A DNA stretch of 64,000 bases from Dolomedes plantarius. Lineage: Eukaryota; Arthropoda; Arachnida; Araneae; Dolomedidae. This document shows positions 50,483-60,990 of the stretch, piece by piece (the stretch's first letter is position 1; each line of letters begins with the position of its first letter). Both the position numbers and the translations under genes were made by a program. Where the stretch lies: positions 86,932,642 to 86,996,641 of the forward strand of contig OU015498.1 of the NCBI GenBank assembly GCA_907164885.2. Direction: 5' to 3'. Under the pieces are notes generated by a model. The model was not told the origin of the DNA, did no database searches, and worked only from the letters and a program-made list of their open reading frames with translations.

Positions 50483-51971
50483 TTTGGTTTTAGGTGGAAA
50501 TCAACGATTAAATATGAAAAATAGGGAATCATTTGCAGTCTCAATCGCGTGCCTAATGGAAAGCAAATATATCTCCAAGGAATTTAAGTTCATTTAGAAA
50601 CACGCCCATAGCCTTGCTCTTCTGCGAAAGCTTCGGTTTGTCTCTTCAGAAGCCATAGATCAACGTATTACACTATCTGTGATCTAAACTGCAGCTGAAA
50701 GATCTATCTACAAAAAAAAAGTAAAGGGTTTCACTCGAGCATAGCAAAGTTTATTATTTACAACCTACAAAAGACATCTCCGAAATCAACGACCTCAATT
50801 TTACCAATGCGGCTTGAACCCATAAGTGCTCGAGTTTTTGACTTTTTGGTTAACCTGAATATTTATGAGTACCTACTGTTCACAAATATTTTCGGGATGC
50901 GTAACCCATCTCATAACTTCAGTTTCCTGCATGCAAAATATATGTAAGGCAATTTACAGATACTGATCAAATCAAAATTTGAAATTCAGACAGATATCCA
51001 GTACTAAAGTATAAAGCCGGGTAATTGTAAATTTTTTTTCAGGTCAGTACAGGAAGTCGCAAAGAGCAATGCCAGACAGGGGAGAGCAATGTCACGTTAC
51101 TTTCATATACTTACTAAAGGGAGTTTTCGGGAATTTTCCTCGGCTGCACTCAATTCTTTTGTTTCAACAAATTGAAATTAATGCTTTTAATTTGATTAAA
51201 GTAGAGGAATTGTTTATTTTCTAAATCATATCAGGATCTAAAATAAAGACTTCCTCAAACGAATGTTTCATTCAAATTTCAGTTTTCTTTTCATGCGTTT
51301 TTCAATCTGCTTTGCTTCGTTCACATGTTGTCAACATTATTCCAATAGGCTGCCTTGTAATTTATATTACTTTATGTATGTATAGTATATGAAACAAATT
51401 TTTAATGAAACGGGGTTTTATCATTTATTTTTAAGTTTGAAATATTTGTAAAAGTTTTTTATTCCGAATTATTCCATTTTAATGGGATTTTCACTAACGT
51501 GTATATGGCTTTTGCCCTGTATTGTTCAACCGAAACGTTCCTTTTACACAGTACCTTGCAAGTACTATGTTGTTCTTGAAAACTTATAAAAAAATTAACT
51601 ATTAGAGCAGCCATTTAACCTGATAATAACTTTTCTCGTAAAATGGTCTAACAAAGAATCACTGGATTCCGTATAGGATAAATCTCTTCTGAATAATTTT
51701 GATTTATGTCAATCGAGTCTTCCATATTTATTCAAAATGGCATTGTTCTTTTCTGACAGACCTTGTAAACGGTGCTTGGAGATGTTTCAAACATTCATTA
51801 CCAAAGAAATACTGATATCTCAGAAGCATGATAACAGAAGCACGATGAAGCTTTGGATCTTCCAAAGCGTCATAGAAGAACAAGGGATACTTGAAATGGG
51901 CAGCAGTGGTGACAAGTTCAGTCTGTTACTCACTAAAAAAAACTTATATTGGGGAATCCCGAGAAGCACTG
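50483..51971. other. Unique stretch without a recognised gene
   Basis: The 84-codon frame at 51737-51991 reads as plausible protein in places (MFQTFITKEILISQKHD) but I recognise no family, and its end lies in SINE-2 sequence. Otherwise nothing is seen. Confidence 0.4.
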
Positions 51972-52190
51972 CTGAATGCTCTCGCGTCTAAACCGGATAC
52001 GGGTACGTTAAATCCGTAGGCCTGAAAGCCCTTCTGTGGGGTTTGTAAGGGTGAGATGAGAGTGCGAGCCTACAAGATGAGCCCCTCGGTCAAAATTGTG
52101 GTGGTACTGGCCTAAAAGTTGGACTCCAGTCCTTGTGGTGTCCAGTAGCTGTGAGCTAAACTGGAGTCGCATCCTTTCACCCTCCGATGG
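51972..52190 (+). mobile_element. SINE-2 copy, head truncated
   Basis: It matches the body of the SINE-2 at 54681-54935: a GTCTAAACC..ATACGGGTACGTT start, then CGGTCAAAATTGTGGTG and GGACTCCAGTCCTTGTGG. The tRNA-like head is missing. It ends near GAGTCGCATCC. Confidence 0.7.
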
Positions 52191-52206
52191 ATCTTGTTGG
52201 GATATA

Positions 52207-52374
52207 CAGTGAAACTCCTCCATGGCGGCAAATGATGGTTTAAAAAAATGGCCGTCATGAGAGGTGGCCGTCGAATAGAAGTTTTTTCCATAACATTGGC
52301 CCTATGAAGTCCTTAATCGGTTCTGAATAAAATATGACCGTTATGAGAGATGGTCGAGTAGAGAAGTTTCACTG
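52207..52374. mobile_element. CAGTGAA-type MITE (copy 3, most complete)
   Basis: CAGTGAAACTCC at the left and GAAGTTTCACTG at the right form the inverted repeats. Internal blocks GGCCGTCATGAGAGGTGGCC and GACCGTTATGAGAGATGGTC are internally palindromic. TA precedes the left end; TT follows the right. 168 bp, non-coding. Confidence 0.85.
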
Positions 52375-52730
52375 TTTAATGTCAGTGGGCTTTAGTAACA
52401 ACATTTCTTACGTTAGAAGGGAGGAATCAAGCTGACACTTTACAATCGTCACACATTGTGCAGGATAACCTAATTTTTTAAAAGATTTTCTCATGACTTA
52501 AGTGACAAAACGTATAATCAGTTGCGGAAAACATTAATATCTTTTCTATCACCTGCTGTGTAAGCCTGTTATATACAGCCGTTTCATACCATTTTTGTGC
52601 ATTAAATTCACAAATCTCAAAACCACTGAATGCTGAATATAATTTGTAATTCGTTATTCTAAGTACAGATATGTATTCCGAAGATTTCCGTTTGTTAAAT
52701 AGGAAATTTATATTACATATATTTCAAAGG
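52375..52730. other. Short unique AT-rich stretch
   Basis: No recognised feature lies between the MITE and the hAT-like repeat. Confidence 0.5.
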
Positions 52731-52985
52731 CTCTAAATCAGTGGTTCCTAACCTTTTGTTGATCAGGGACCACTTTTCCCAAAAAATATTTCTAAGGCTC
52801 TAAATCAGTGGTTCCTAACCTTTTGTTGATCAGGGACCACTTTTCCCAAAAAATATTTCTAAGGCTCTAAGTCAGTGGTTCCTAACCTTTTATTGATCAG
52901 GGACCACTTTCCAAAAAAAAAATTTCAAAGGCTCTAAATCAGGGGGTTCCTAACCTTTTGTTGATCAGGAACCACTTGTCCCCCC
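52719..52985. repeat. 67-bp tandem repeat, four units
   Basis: Each unit contains AAGGCTCTAA, the hAT-like tip CAGTGGTTCCTAACC, TTGATCAGGGACCACTT and an A-rich link. The last unit is the most diverged (AGGGGGTTCC). The tandem copies include the target-side flank as well as the element end. Confidence 0.93.
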
Positions 52986-53155
52986 AAAAAAATTGTCAGG
53001 GACTATCTCCCAACCAATCCTATTAGAGGCAAATATTATTTTCATTTTCTGAATAAACAAACCATTTGAGATAAACAATTTTAATAAAAAATTGCAAATA
53101 ATAACGATAACATGTACAACATGAACATAAAAGACTATGAAAACTTAGAAATTAA

Positions 53156-53497
53156 TTAGCTTTTTGAGTATGTATTTGTTCTACTAGCCGTAAAATTCCT
53201 GCGACGAGGTGAAATTTCTGTGACGCTGTGACTCTGCTTCACAGAAAATACATTAGGGATTCTTAACCATTCGGTGGGAACATCTGCCGGGAAGGCAGAT
53301 ATTGATGGAATATCTCTTTCCCCGGTGTTCCTAACTAGAAATTCAGAGGGTATTTGTGGTTTATTACGTTTCGTGGTAGCCACAATCGTAAAACCCTTTC
53401 TCCTTAATTCTTGACCTGCTTCTATTGAACAGAACCAATTATCACAGGTTATATTACGGTTCGTTTTGTAGAGGCATTTAGTTAGTCGAACGAGGGA
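53156..53497 (-). pseudogene. piggyBac transposase fragment
   Basis: The minus-strand frame reads VRLTKCLYKTNRNIT, CDNWFCSIEAGQEL, GFTIVATTKRNKPQIPSEF. This matches the DDE_Tnp_1_7 (PGBD) block with the T-DNWFTSI catalytic Asp motif and the KRNK-EIP-EF phrase that follows it. Only this central block is preserved. Beyond LVRNTGERD the sequence no longer resembles the family, and upstream homology stops near 53497. No piggyBac ends or TTAA sites bound the fragment. Inactive. Confidence 0.8.
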
Positions 53498-53775
53498 TTA
53501 GGTTAGGATTTTTAATTTTTGCTCTGATTAATCAATTTGGGGGGGGGGGCAACGTTGAATAAAGAAACTATAGCTGTCTGAGAGGTAGATGTTCCCACCG
53601 AAGGGTTAAGCAGAACAGGAGTTTTTTCGTACTCGAAACGTCAGGAAACGGAAGAAAAATAGGAATTTTTAGAATTTGAACAAAAAATGTTTCCCCCAAT
53701 GTTATAACGTTGATTGGTAATAAAAGGATTAGTGGCGCTCCGACTATGAAAACAAAACAAAGGTTTTAATAGCAC

Positions 53776-53860
53776 TACAAGGGTCAGAGTTCGACTTAGC
53801 TAGGTGCCACCACAATTTTGACCGAGGAACCCCAGGGGCGACATCTGGGGGTATCTATTC
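53776..53860 (-). mobile_element. SINE-2 fragment (minus strand)
   Basis: CTAGGTGCCACCACAATTTT followed by GACCGAG is the complement of the SINE-2 body (CGGTCAAAATTGTGG). It is continuous on one side with GACTTAGC and a degraded GGACTCC-type block. Confidence 0.65.
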
Positions 53861-53867
53861 TACCTAC

Positions 53868-54199
53868 ATCGATTCTGCCTACATAGGTCAGGATATTGAA
53901 ACGTTTATGAGAAAGGGTTTTAGTTAACAAAAAATTATCTGCTCGTCTAAAATTATTGACCTCTTCGAGGTTATTTCCAAAAAATGAAACCAATCTTTCT
54001 TCATCACTACTGACCTCGAGGGCCACTTCTTCGGTTCTCCCGAACCACCTGTGGTAGGCGGATCATTGGTTAGGAACCACTGTTGTAAATGAATCCTTAA
54101 GTACCGTTATCACCTTATAGCAGATAATTTTAGTTAACTAAAGCCCTTTCTCGTATATGCTTAGATATCCTGACCTATGTAGGTAGAATCAGTTTCAAA
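53868..54199. repeat. ~72-bp inverted repeat inside the hAT-like composite
   Basis: 53868-53939 (CTACATAGGTCAGGATAT, then GAGAAAGGGTTTTAGTTAAC and AATTATCTGC) is repeated inverted at about 54128-54199, which extends past the element's right end at 54082. A second small pair, TCCCACCGAA..GGTTAAG near 53590 and its inverse near 53265, lies to the left. Confidence 0.75.
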
Positions 54200-54324
54200 T
54201 GTAGAAGAACTTGAGGATTTATAAATCTTTCGAAATCTCTGTATTTTTCTGAACATTTAAAATACTTATGTTTATCTGTAATGCGTTTTCCAGCAAAGTG
54301 TTTGAACACATATTTCGTAAATTT

Positions 54325-54790
54325 GTTTTTTAATGTTTACTGATCATCAGCAGAACTCAAGTAAATAACATATGGTTGTATTTCTGATTTAAAAGGTTGA
54401 AGATAACGGCTTCAGAATCATTTGTTCTTTTCACAATTTCTTCAATAGGGACGAGTTAGCCTATCGGTAGCGCGTCGGCTTTCGGTACTGAGGGTGCTCG
54501 GATCGAATCCCGACAAGCACCGTTAAATACTTTCGTGTCTAGGCCTGATATGGGCACGTTTTTTAATGTTTACTGATCATCAGCAGAACTCAAGTAAATA
54601 ACATATGGTTATATTTCTGATTTAAAAGTTTGAAGATAACGGCTTCAGAATCATTTGTTCTTTTCACAATTTCTTCAATAGGGACGAGTTAGCCTATTGG
54701 TAGCGCGTCGGATTTCGGTACTGAGGGTGCTCGGATCGAATCCCGACAAGCACCGTTAAATACTTTCGTGTCTAGGCCTGATATGGGCAC
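54325..54790. repeat. 233-bp tandem duplication carrying a SINE-2 head
   Basis: TAATGTTTACTGATCATCAG occurs at 54331 and again at 54564. The units are almost identical through TTCAATAGGGACGAGTTAGC and the SINE-2 head to TATGGGCACGTT. Only the second unit continues into the SINE-2 body, so the duplication copied unique flank plus the first ~110 bases of the SINE. Confidence 0.95.
54448..54557 (+). mobile_element. SINE-2 head (duplicated copy)
   Basis: The tRNA-like head GTTAGCCTATCGGTAGCGCG has a B-box GGATCGAATCC at 54500-54510, followed by the CGTGTCTAGGCCTGATATGG link, then the tandem-duplication joint. The body is absent here. Confidence 0.8.
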
Positions 54791-54935
54791 GTTAAATCTG
54801 TAGTTCTATGAGGTCAGTGGTCGGGGGAAGGTACGATCCCCCAGATGTCATCACCTCTGGGGGTGCTCGGTCAAAATTGTGGTGACACCTAGCTAAGTCG
54901 GACTCCGACCCTTGTGGTGCTATTATAAACCGGAG
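54681..54935 (+). mobile_element. SINE-2 copy with head and body
   Basis: A complete-looking copy: tRNA-like head (GTTAGCCTATTGGTAGCGCG), B box GGATCGAATCC, link, then the body GTTAAATCTGTAG, GATCCCCCAGATGTCATCAC, CGGTCAAAATTGTGGTG and CCCTTGTGGTG. It ends near ACCGGAGCGGCGC. SINE-1 follows directly. The minus-strand frame 54792-55034 spans the two and is not a gene. Confidence 0.82.
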
Positions 54936-54942
54936 CGGCGCT

Positions 54943-55127
54943 ACTAAGCCTATATGGAACTGACTGGAATTGTTAGGGCACTTGCTTTCGGTACCAAACT
55001 CCGTGGGTTCGAGTCCCACTCTTAGCATGGACATTTGTAGCCGTTCCGAATCGGCTTTATGCAGTGGGTCCCGGTCAAATTAGCCCTCGTGTAGCAAAAA
55101 ATTGACCGTAGCGCTTCAAACCAAACC
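54943..55127 (+). mobile_element. SINE-1 copy, well preserved
   Basis: The head carries the perfect B box GGTTCGAGTCC (55006-55016). The body has TAGCCGTTCCGAATCGGCTT, GGTCAAATTAGCCCTCGTG and GACCGTAGCGCTTC, ending AAACCAAACC. It sits at the 3' side of the SINE-2 copy. Confidence 0.88.
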
Positions 55128-55251
55128 TATGGGGACTTGGTCTGGGACTTCCGGCCAGGAGGCATTAGGAGCAACAAAAACCCAATTCCTTCAATAGAGT
55201 TTTGTATTATTTTGTAGTATCAGATTCATTAATGGAAATAATACAATTTAA

Positions 55252-56052
55252 CACTAGAAAGACAAGAATTTTTTTTCTTACTAAAAAGACTGAATAGCGC
55301 CCTTTACACGTACGCTCTTTCGCGAGTGGTTGGAGCGTACGGGATTGCGCGCACGGTCCAAGCACTCACGAAAGAGCGTACGGGATTGCGCGCGGGAAAA
55401 TTTGCAATACGCTCCAAAGCAGCTTTCCCTTCCTCTCCGGCACCTTCACACGTGCACTCAATCGCGCGGGATCGTGGTTTCACGCGGGAAAGAGCGTACG
55501 TGTAAAGGGCGCTATAGCCGTCATTTTGACGGTTAAAAATAAAATCAAGAATTTAAAATATTTAATGCATTTTTTAAATGGTTAAATACTTTAAATTTTG
55601 AACTATGTCATACCAATATACAACAAATTAGTGTATATTTAGATATATTTTCATGCAGGTGTTCCGAGCTGACAACTTAGTATGGTTTATCCGTAAAAAT
55701 ATATGCATGGTTTGTGCAGTCCTTATTTTTCAACACCAATATTTCCGAAGAGCCAATATTTCTGCCATTTTCAAAAGGGGGAAGAGACGAAACGAGGGGG
55801 AAAAGTAACTAACATTTTTCCGGTACTATTTTAAAGATTTCTGCCTGTTTTCTATACTGCCGTCAAATTGACGGCTTTCAGTCTTAGTTGGTATACAACA
55901 CATTTTGTCCACCTCTTTACTATCGAATATAATTTTGTAAATGTGTGCGCATATTTCCCGTACAATTAGAAAAAGTCATAACATTTTAGAAGCCCGAGGG
56001 CATAAAGACAGACATAGCGCTCAATAGTATGTCCGAAACCGTTTTTCTAGTG
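55252..56052. mobile_element. piggyBac-type MITE with a nested CpG-rich MITE
   Basis: TTAA at 55248-55251 and 56053-56056 encloses ends CACTAGAAAGAC and TTTTTCTAGTG, the piggyBac tip pattern and target. Just inside, AAGACTGAA plus the hairpin GCCGTCA..TGACGG occurs on the left and inverted on the right (55860-55885), a subterminal inverted repeat. The left one is split by the 216-bp MITE at 55297-55512; removing that restores the symmetry. About 585 bp without it. No transposase. Confidence 0.85.
55297..55512. mobile_element. CpG-rich 216-bp MITE
   Basis: The ends GCGCCCTTTACACGTACGCT and AGCGTACGTGTAAAGGGCGC are exact complements flanked by TA. Internally, GAGCGTACGGGATTGCGCGC occurs twice in direct orientation, with related GCGCGGGATCG and TTTCACGCGGGAAAGAGCG blocks. 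The CpG content is far above everything near it, and the ends show no decay. No coding capacity (the frame 55330-55536 is incidental). Superfamily unresolved. Confidence 0.9.
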
Positions 56053-56056
56053 TTAA

Positions 56057-58776
56057 AGATAAGAAACTGCATTGGAAAGTTAAAAAATGTTTCAGAAAAT
56101 TGCCTCAAAATTCATATGCATAAAAAATAAACCAATTAAAAAATAAACATTTGATCTTTTCAGTTAGATAAAAAAAAAATTGTCAAAGAACATTGTTAAA
56201 AACAGAAATCCAAACATTCTAAATCGTAAGAACATTTTAATCCCTAATTGCTCTTTTTTCCCAAATTTTGCCTGTTAGCAAAATAAAAATGTATTCCTTC
56301 ACCGATATTTTCAGAACTTCGCAAATTAATAATCTTCGAAATGAAACGGAAAACGTTGCTGATTCTCTTTCCTCCCCCTTAAAAATCCCTATTGCGCCAA
56401 GTTGCAAACACACACGCACGCTAAAGTTGCGAGTTAGTGAAATTCGAAACTCGTATCGTGGCAACACCAACACAATAATTGAACACAGTGTCTTCGATTA
56501 TGACATAGAAAGGAAAAGGTAAGGAATAGGGAGGGTTAAAAGAGGAAGGAGGGGAAAAAAACCCAAACAAACAACCAATCTATTTCTCCGAAACAATACA
56601 GATACCGATAATTTAACGAAGCAGAAACGGAGAGTAATATGACACTAATTCTTTCGCAAAAATTGTCTGTTGACTTGGCAACATGGCGCCATTTTGTTTC
56701 AATGGATTACTTTTAGAAATGAGAACTCTGTCATTGTTTCCATTCTTTTGCTTATTGGAATTTATCTGCGATATTCCAGTTAAAACTAATACTTATCTGA
56801 CGTTGGCCAGCAACGGGGGAAGAATGAAATGTTTTTAAATTGGAATCAGTTTACGTTTTGAAAAAGAAAAAATTGAAAACGTTTGTATTCGCTATTCAGT
56901 CAATAAATGTAAAGGAAAATTGCTAACGCAAACATTTCACGTTGAATATTTAATAACATTCTTCGCCTTTTGTACATCAGGAGTTTAGGACTAATTATGC
57001 ATTAAATATAATTATATGAACATCAAGATAAAATGCTATCAGTTTTCGTACGGTTGAACAGAGATAGGTTAAAATAAGCAGTGCGTAACGCATTAGTTAT
57101 GAATTTTTAAAATTGAAATTTTTTTTCCAATTTTTAACCAGCTTTTTCCTTCGTATTTAGAATTAGATAAGAATTATTGATACTCTTTTGGTTAATGATT
57201 TAGTTCAGCTAAAATAGCCACGAAGATTTACTTTCACATAAGGCGTAAATCTGTTAGTTCACTTCGCAAATCCTCAATTTCAAGAGTTAAGCTACGGGGA
57301 ATTTTCCTTTCAGCACGTCACTAATCTCAGATAAGTAAGTAGATAATTCGGTTATCTCTTTTCTGCAGTTAAAAACAAATCCTTTAATGAAATGGTCTGG
57401 TATATTAAAACACCAGACTCTATCTACACGTCTTAACTGAAACGTCTATCTACACACGCAGATAACAAAATTCAAATACATGCATTTCCTAATCTGTGAG
57501 TAGAAAAATGCTATAGAGAAATATTCCCACTAGCTAGACATTGGGACTTAATTTTTTGCGATGTCAACCAATTTACCGCCTTAACGACATAATTTCAGTT
57601 TCTTCATAATTAAGGACATCATAAAGAGTATTTCAAAGGGTGGTATTTTTTGGTGGTGTTGTTTTTGTGTGTGTGTGTGTTTGTTTTGATGTTTTCAAAA
57701 CTAGAAACCATATTATGTTTATATCTATGAAGTTATGTTAAGCTATGAAGTTATATTATTGTTAGCCAGTTTATTAAGTCTCCGCAGAAGTTTCAGTAAA
57801 AAGAATAATTTCATGAGCTAGTAGACAACTTTTTTTAGACTTGGGAAGACTGTTATATGAATTATGAATGAAGCGATAATCTCTAATCTTTGCTGAAATG
57901 AGCAGAACTTGCCAAGTTTAGTCGAGCTCAGTTTGTTTAACAGCTGGAGAGTTACTAGGTAATCAGACAGTCGTTAAAAATTAGTTTCTTGTGTATATCG
58001 ATGTTTTAGATTGGCTGTTGACAACTGCCGAAAAATAATATATAGAAATTTAAAAAATGAATTTCAAATTTTGTTACAGTCAAAAAATATTTTATTCTAT
58101 TATTTCCCTATCGATTACTGGCTTAGAGACAGAAAAATGGTGCATTTTATACGGGTTCTTTCTCTTTAAATATAATTTACTATTATTAAAGATTTAGGAA
58201 CAGTTTTTGTAATTGTTGTAACTCTAAAGAGAGATTTGGATTCATAAAATTATAATCCATTAATTGTTATAGGAAATAATCGTGTAGAGATAAGTAGCTG
58301 AGACGATTTTATGCCTTCTATCGTTTCTGGACGGAGGAGATATTAGGTGGTTTAATTTCCTGAACATTAAATATAGCTCTTTGAACACATTTTCATTAAA
58401 TATCATTCTTCAACTTGTGCTACAGTAAAATGAGAAAATTATGCTAAATTAAGATAATGTCGTTTTAAATATTAGTTGTATTATAAGCTTTTTTAAAACG
58501 ATTAAAGAAATTCACTGTTTTTAAAGTTTTAATTTCCTTTTTGGTCACTATTTTTCGTTTATGTATTACTTTTCTCATACATAAATGTAATGCGTATGAC
58601 ATGTTCATATTCAAAGAATTTTGGATCATGTTATATGAATATTTTTTATGTTTCAAGTAAAGAAGTGTTCAAACAAAAATATATAGATTTTAAGAAAGTG
58701 AAGAGTAGAATTTTGTTTTAGGTAAAAGTCTGGTGATATTTTAAAAATATGTTCCTGTACGTAGAATTAACTAATA
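56057..58776. other. Unique AT-rich stretch without a recognised gene
   Basis: A TG microsatellite lies near 57665-57682. The overlapping frames at 56237-56522 lack a recognised domain. No transposon ends were seen. Confidence 0.4.
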
Positions 58777-59267
58777 CAGTAAAACCTCGTTTATCCCTAC
58801 TAACTGGGACCATAGGCAACCCGGACATTTGAAAATCTGGATAATCCGAGTAATATGCGTAATAAGAAAAACAAAATCCTTAACTAAGCAGACTTCCCGT
58901 TAATTACATAAAAAAGCTATGTTTTGTAACAATATTACATAGTTTTCTTTACAAGACATTAAAAAAATATAAAAATAACTTTTCACATCATTTCTTAACC
59001 AAGAAACGGTAAGTCTAGTAAAGTTTTCTTAAATTTCGATTCATTGTACCATTATTTATTGTACTATTATATATTGTACAATCTATGCAGGAACTATACA
59101 TTGAATCAAACTGAAAAGCGAATATTTGGCGTACTTGCAGTTACGTTCTTGCTATCATAGTCAAAAATTATTATCTAATGCGAACATTAAATAAAAATGT
59201 CTACAAATCTGTTCCGGATTATCCGGAGATCCGGATCAACGAAAGCCGGATAAACGAGGCTTTACTG
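58777..59267. mobile_element. Pogo-like MITE (CAGTAAAACC), 491 bp
   Basis: The left CAGTAAAACCTCGTTTATCC and right GGATAAACGAGGCTTTACTG pair, with TA duplicated outside (58775-58776 and 59268-59269). A second inner pair, GGATAATCCGAG and CGGATTATCCGGA, extends the complementarity. Non-coding interior. Confidence 0.92.
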
Positions 59268-59359
59268 TACTGATAATGAGTGTTTATATTATGGAAAACT
59301 TAAGATTTAACCCCACAGTGTAAGGTTTATTTATCATAACTCAAATTCAGTCATTTATA

Positions 59360-59524
59360 GCCGGAAGATGGCCGAATGACAAGGGCGTAGGTATCGGTAC
59401 AAGAGTCTGTACCGATCTGTGGGTTCGAGTCCTACTCCTGGCATGGATGTTTGTAGCCATTCAGAACCGGCTTTAAGCAGTAGGTCTCGGTCAAATAAGC
59501 CCTAGTAGCGCTCCAAATCAAACC
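59360..59524 (+). mobile_element. SINE-1 copy
   Basis: The head GCCGGAAGATGGCCGAATGA has a B box GGTTCGAGTCC (59422-59432), then GTAGCCATTCAGAACCGGCT, a GGTCTCGGTCAAATAAGCCC block and a shortened 3' part ending CCAAATCAAACC. AT-rich similar words (ATTTATA and ATTATAA) flank it and may be a weak target duplication. Confidence 0.85.
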
Positions 59525-60399
59525 ATTATAACTTAAATTGGGAAGTAACTCTTCTTTAAAAAAAAAAAAAAAAAAGTTATTTCTCTTTTTCATTCATTGT
59601 GTAAGTCTCAATTATAAACATTCAAATCTTCCACATATGTTTAAATACCATAAAATAATTACAAGATAAAAAGAACTTTTTATATACCATGTTTTTAAAT
59701 TTTCTGTTGAATCATATAAACTTGACAATTCTATGTATTAATAAATACTTTTTTAAAATGTTTTTGATGAATTATCCCATCAACTTGAAAGAAAATGAAG
59801 TTAATTGGAAGTTAACGTGGGTTTAACTCTTCGTTCCCGTCCCGGTCGATAGATGGCTGCACCAGTCTACAAAATTAACTGAAAATGAATTCAAAACTGC
59901 TTAAAGATGGCTAAAAGTATCAAAAGAATGCATTGTCATCGTGTTCTGAGCTATTCTAAAAGTTTCAAATGTCTAGCTAGTCGGAAAGTTAGTTAAAAAT
60001 CGATTGCAATATTTGAAGTGGACAAACACACAAACACACAAGCGAGTTAATAAAAACATGTAATTAAGGGCATCTGATGTCCAGGACTTCTATGAAAACA
60101 TGGTATGCAGGTGTATTGAGGGGATTAATACTATCAGTTGTAGACTTTGAAAACCATGTCAAATCAAATATAAGTCTAAGTAGCAAATATAAGTCTAGGT
60201 AAGTCTCGTATGGCAAAAGTTTACCCTATCACTCAAACCAAGTAAAACCAAACCCTCAGTCATTTACTAAAAGAAAAAAAATAATAATTAAAAAGTACAG
60301 TCAATAAGAAATACTTAAATATCGTTCGAGGACCCTCCACCCCATATAAAAGAAAATGACAAATGAAAGGACGCGTTTCGCAAACCTATATAGAAACAC
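59525..60399. other. Unique stretch without a recognised feature
   Basis: A poly-A run lies near 59558-59574. Nothing else stands out. Confidence 0.45.
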
Positions 60400-60990
60400 A
60401 CAAGCGTTTCATTGCTCGTTTTCATTTTCATTTTTACCTATTTTGTTCTGACCTTGCGTCTGCCCAACCTTAAATACGTTTGTTATCGCAGGTATTTATG
60501 ATCCGGGCATTCGGTGGTAAATCTGCCTCCCCCCTCCCCCCTCCCCCGACACCCCTCGTCAAAGACTGGGAGCGTCGCGAGACCGGATTGCGAAAAAGTT
60601 ATAAATCTCTGTAAAATGATCCCGACTGCAAGACGCAAACTAATCGCTGAAATGCACTCGTCGCAATGGACATATTTTATGGCATTAATAGATTCTGGCT
60701 ATGCACATGCCGCAATTAAGTTTCGTCTCATCTCCGTGTATGTCTGTCGTCGAATAATAAACCTCGGGAATTCGCGTAAGTTATGAGGAAGGAATATGGA
60801 CGCTTTGTACGCGGAACTGCAGGATTAAAATATGGTTGAGCTCGAGGGACGATTTATCTCTAAATGTTATTCTTATTATGTACGGGAGGAATTTATGTTC
60901 GCTTATCGGGGGTAAATCTCCGGTCATAACGGCCTGATCCGGTCTGTTATTCATTTTACTCCTCTTATTTTAAAAAAAATATGTCAAGTT
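60400..60990. promoter_or_regulatory. CpG-containing unique stretch, candidate regulatory DNA
   Basis: Balanced, apparently single-copy sequence with retained CpG and homeodomain-like cores: TTTTATGGCATTAATAG near 60671, AATTAAG, and GTCGTCGAATAATAAAC near 60747. It is unlike the transposon-derived sequence either side. The 90-codon frame at 60514-60786 begins in a C homopolymer region and has no domain, so conserved non-coding sequence seems likelier than protein. Composition and motifs only. Confidence 0.3.

Larger units (their letters stand above)
52739..54082. mobile_element. hAT-like element with a four-fold tandem left end
   Basis: The left terminal repeat CAGTGGTTCCTAACCTTTTG and right GGTTAGGAACCACTG are complementary and hAT-like. 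The outside octamers CTCTAAAT (52731-52738) and TTGTAAAT (54083-54090) match at six of eight positions, compatible with an old 8-bp target duplication. The left end with its flank is repeated at 52739, 52806, 52873 and 52940 (67-bp period). Instead of a hAT transposase the interior holds a piggyBac transposase fragment, a SINE-2 fragment and inverted pieces, so it is a composite. Confidence 0.72.

Noticed and set aside
52008..52223. A 71-codon minus-strand frame
   Set aside because: It is the complement of SINE-2 body sequence.
54448..54530. Possible true tRNA gene
   Set aside because: The tRNA-like head continues into a repeated SINE body and recurs in tandem, so it is a SINE head, not a functional tRNA gene.
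59360..59450. Possible true tRNA gene
   Set aside because: Same reasoning: the B box belongs to SINE-1, which recurs elsewhere with the same 3' body.
60514..60786. A 90-codon frame
   Set aside because: It starts in a C-rich low-complexity run and shows no domain; conserved non-coding sequence is a better guess.
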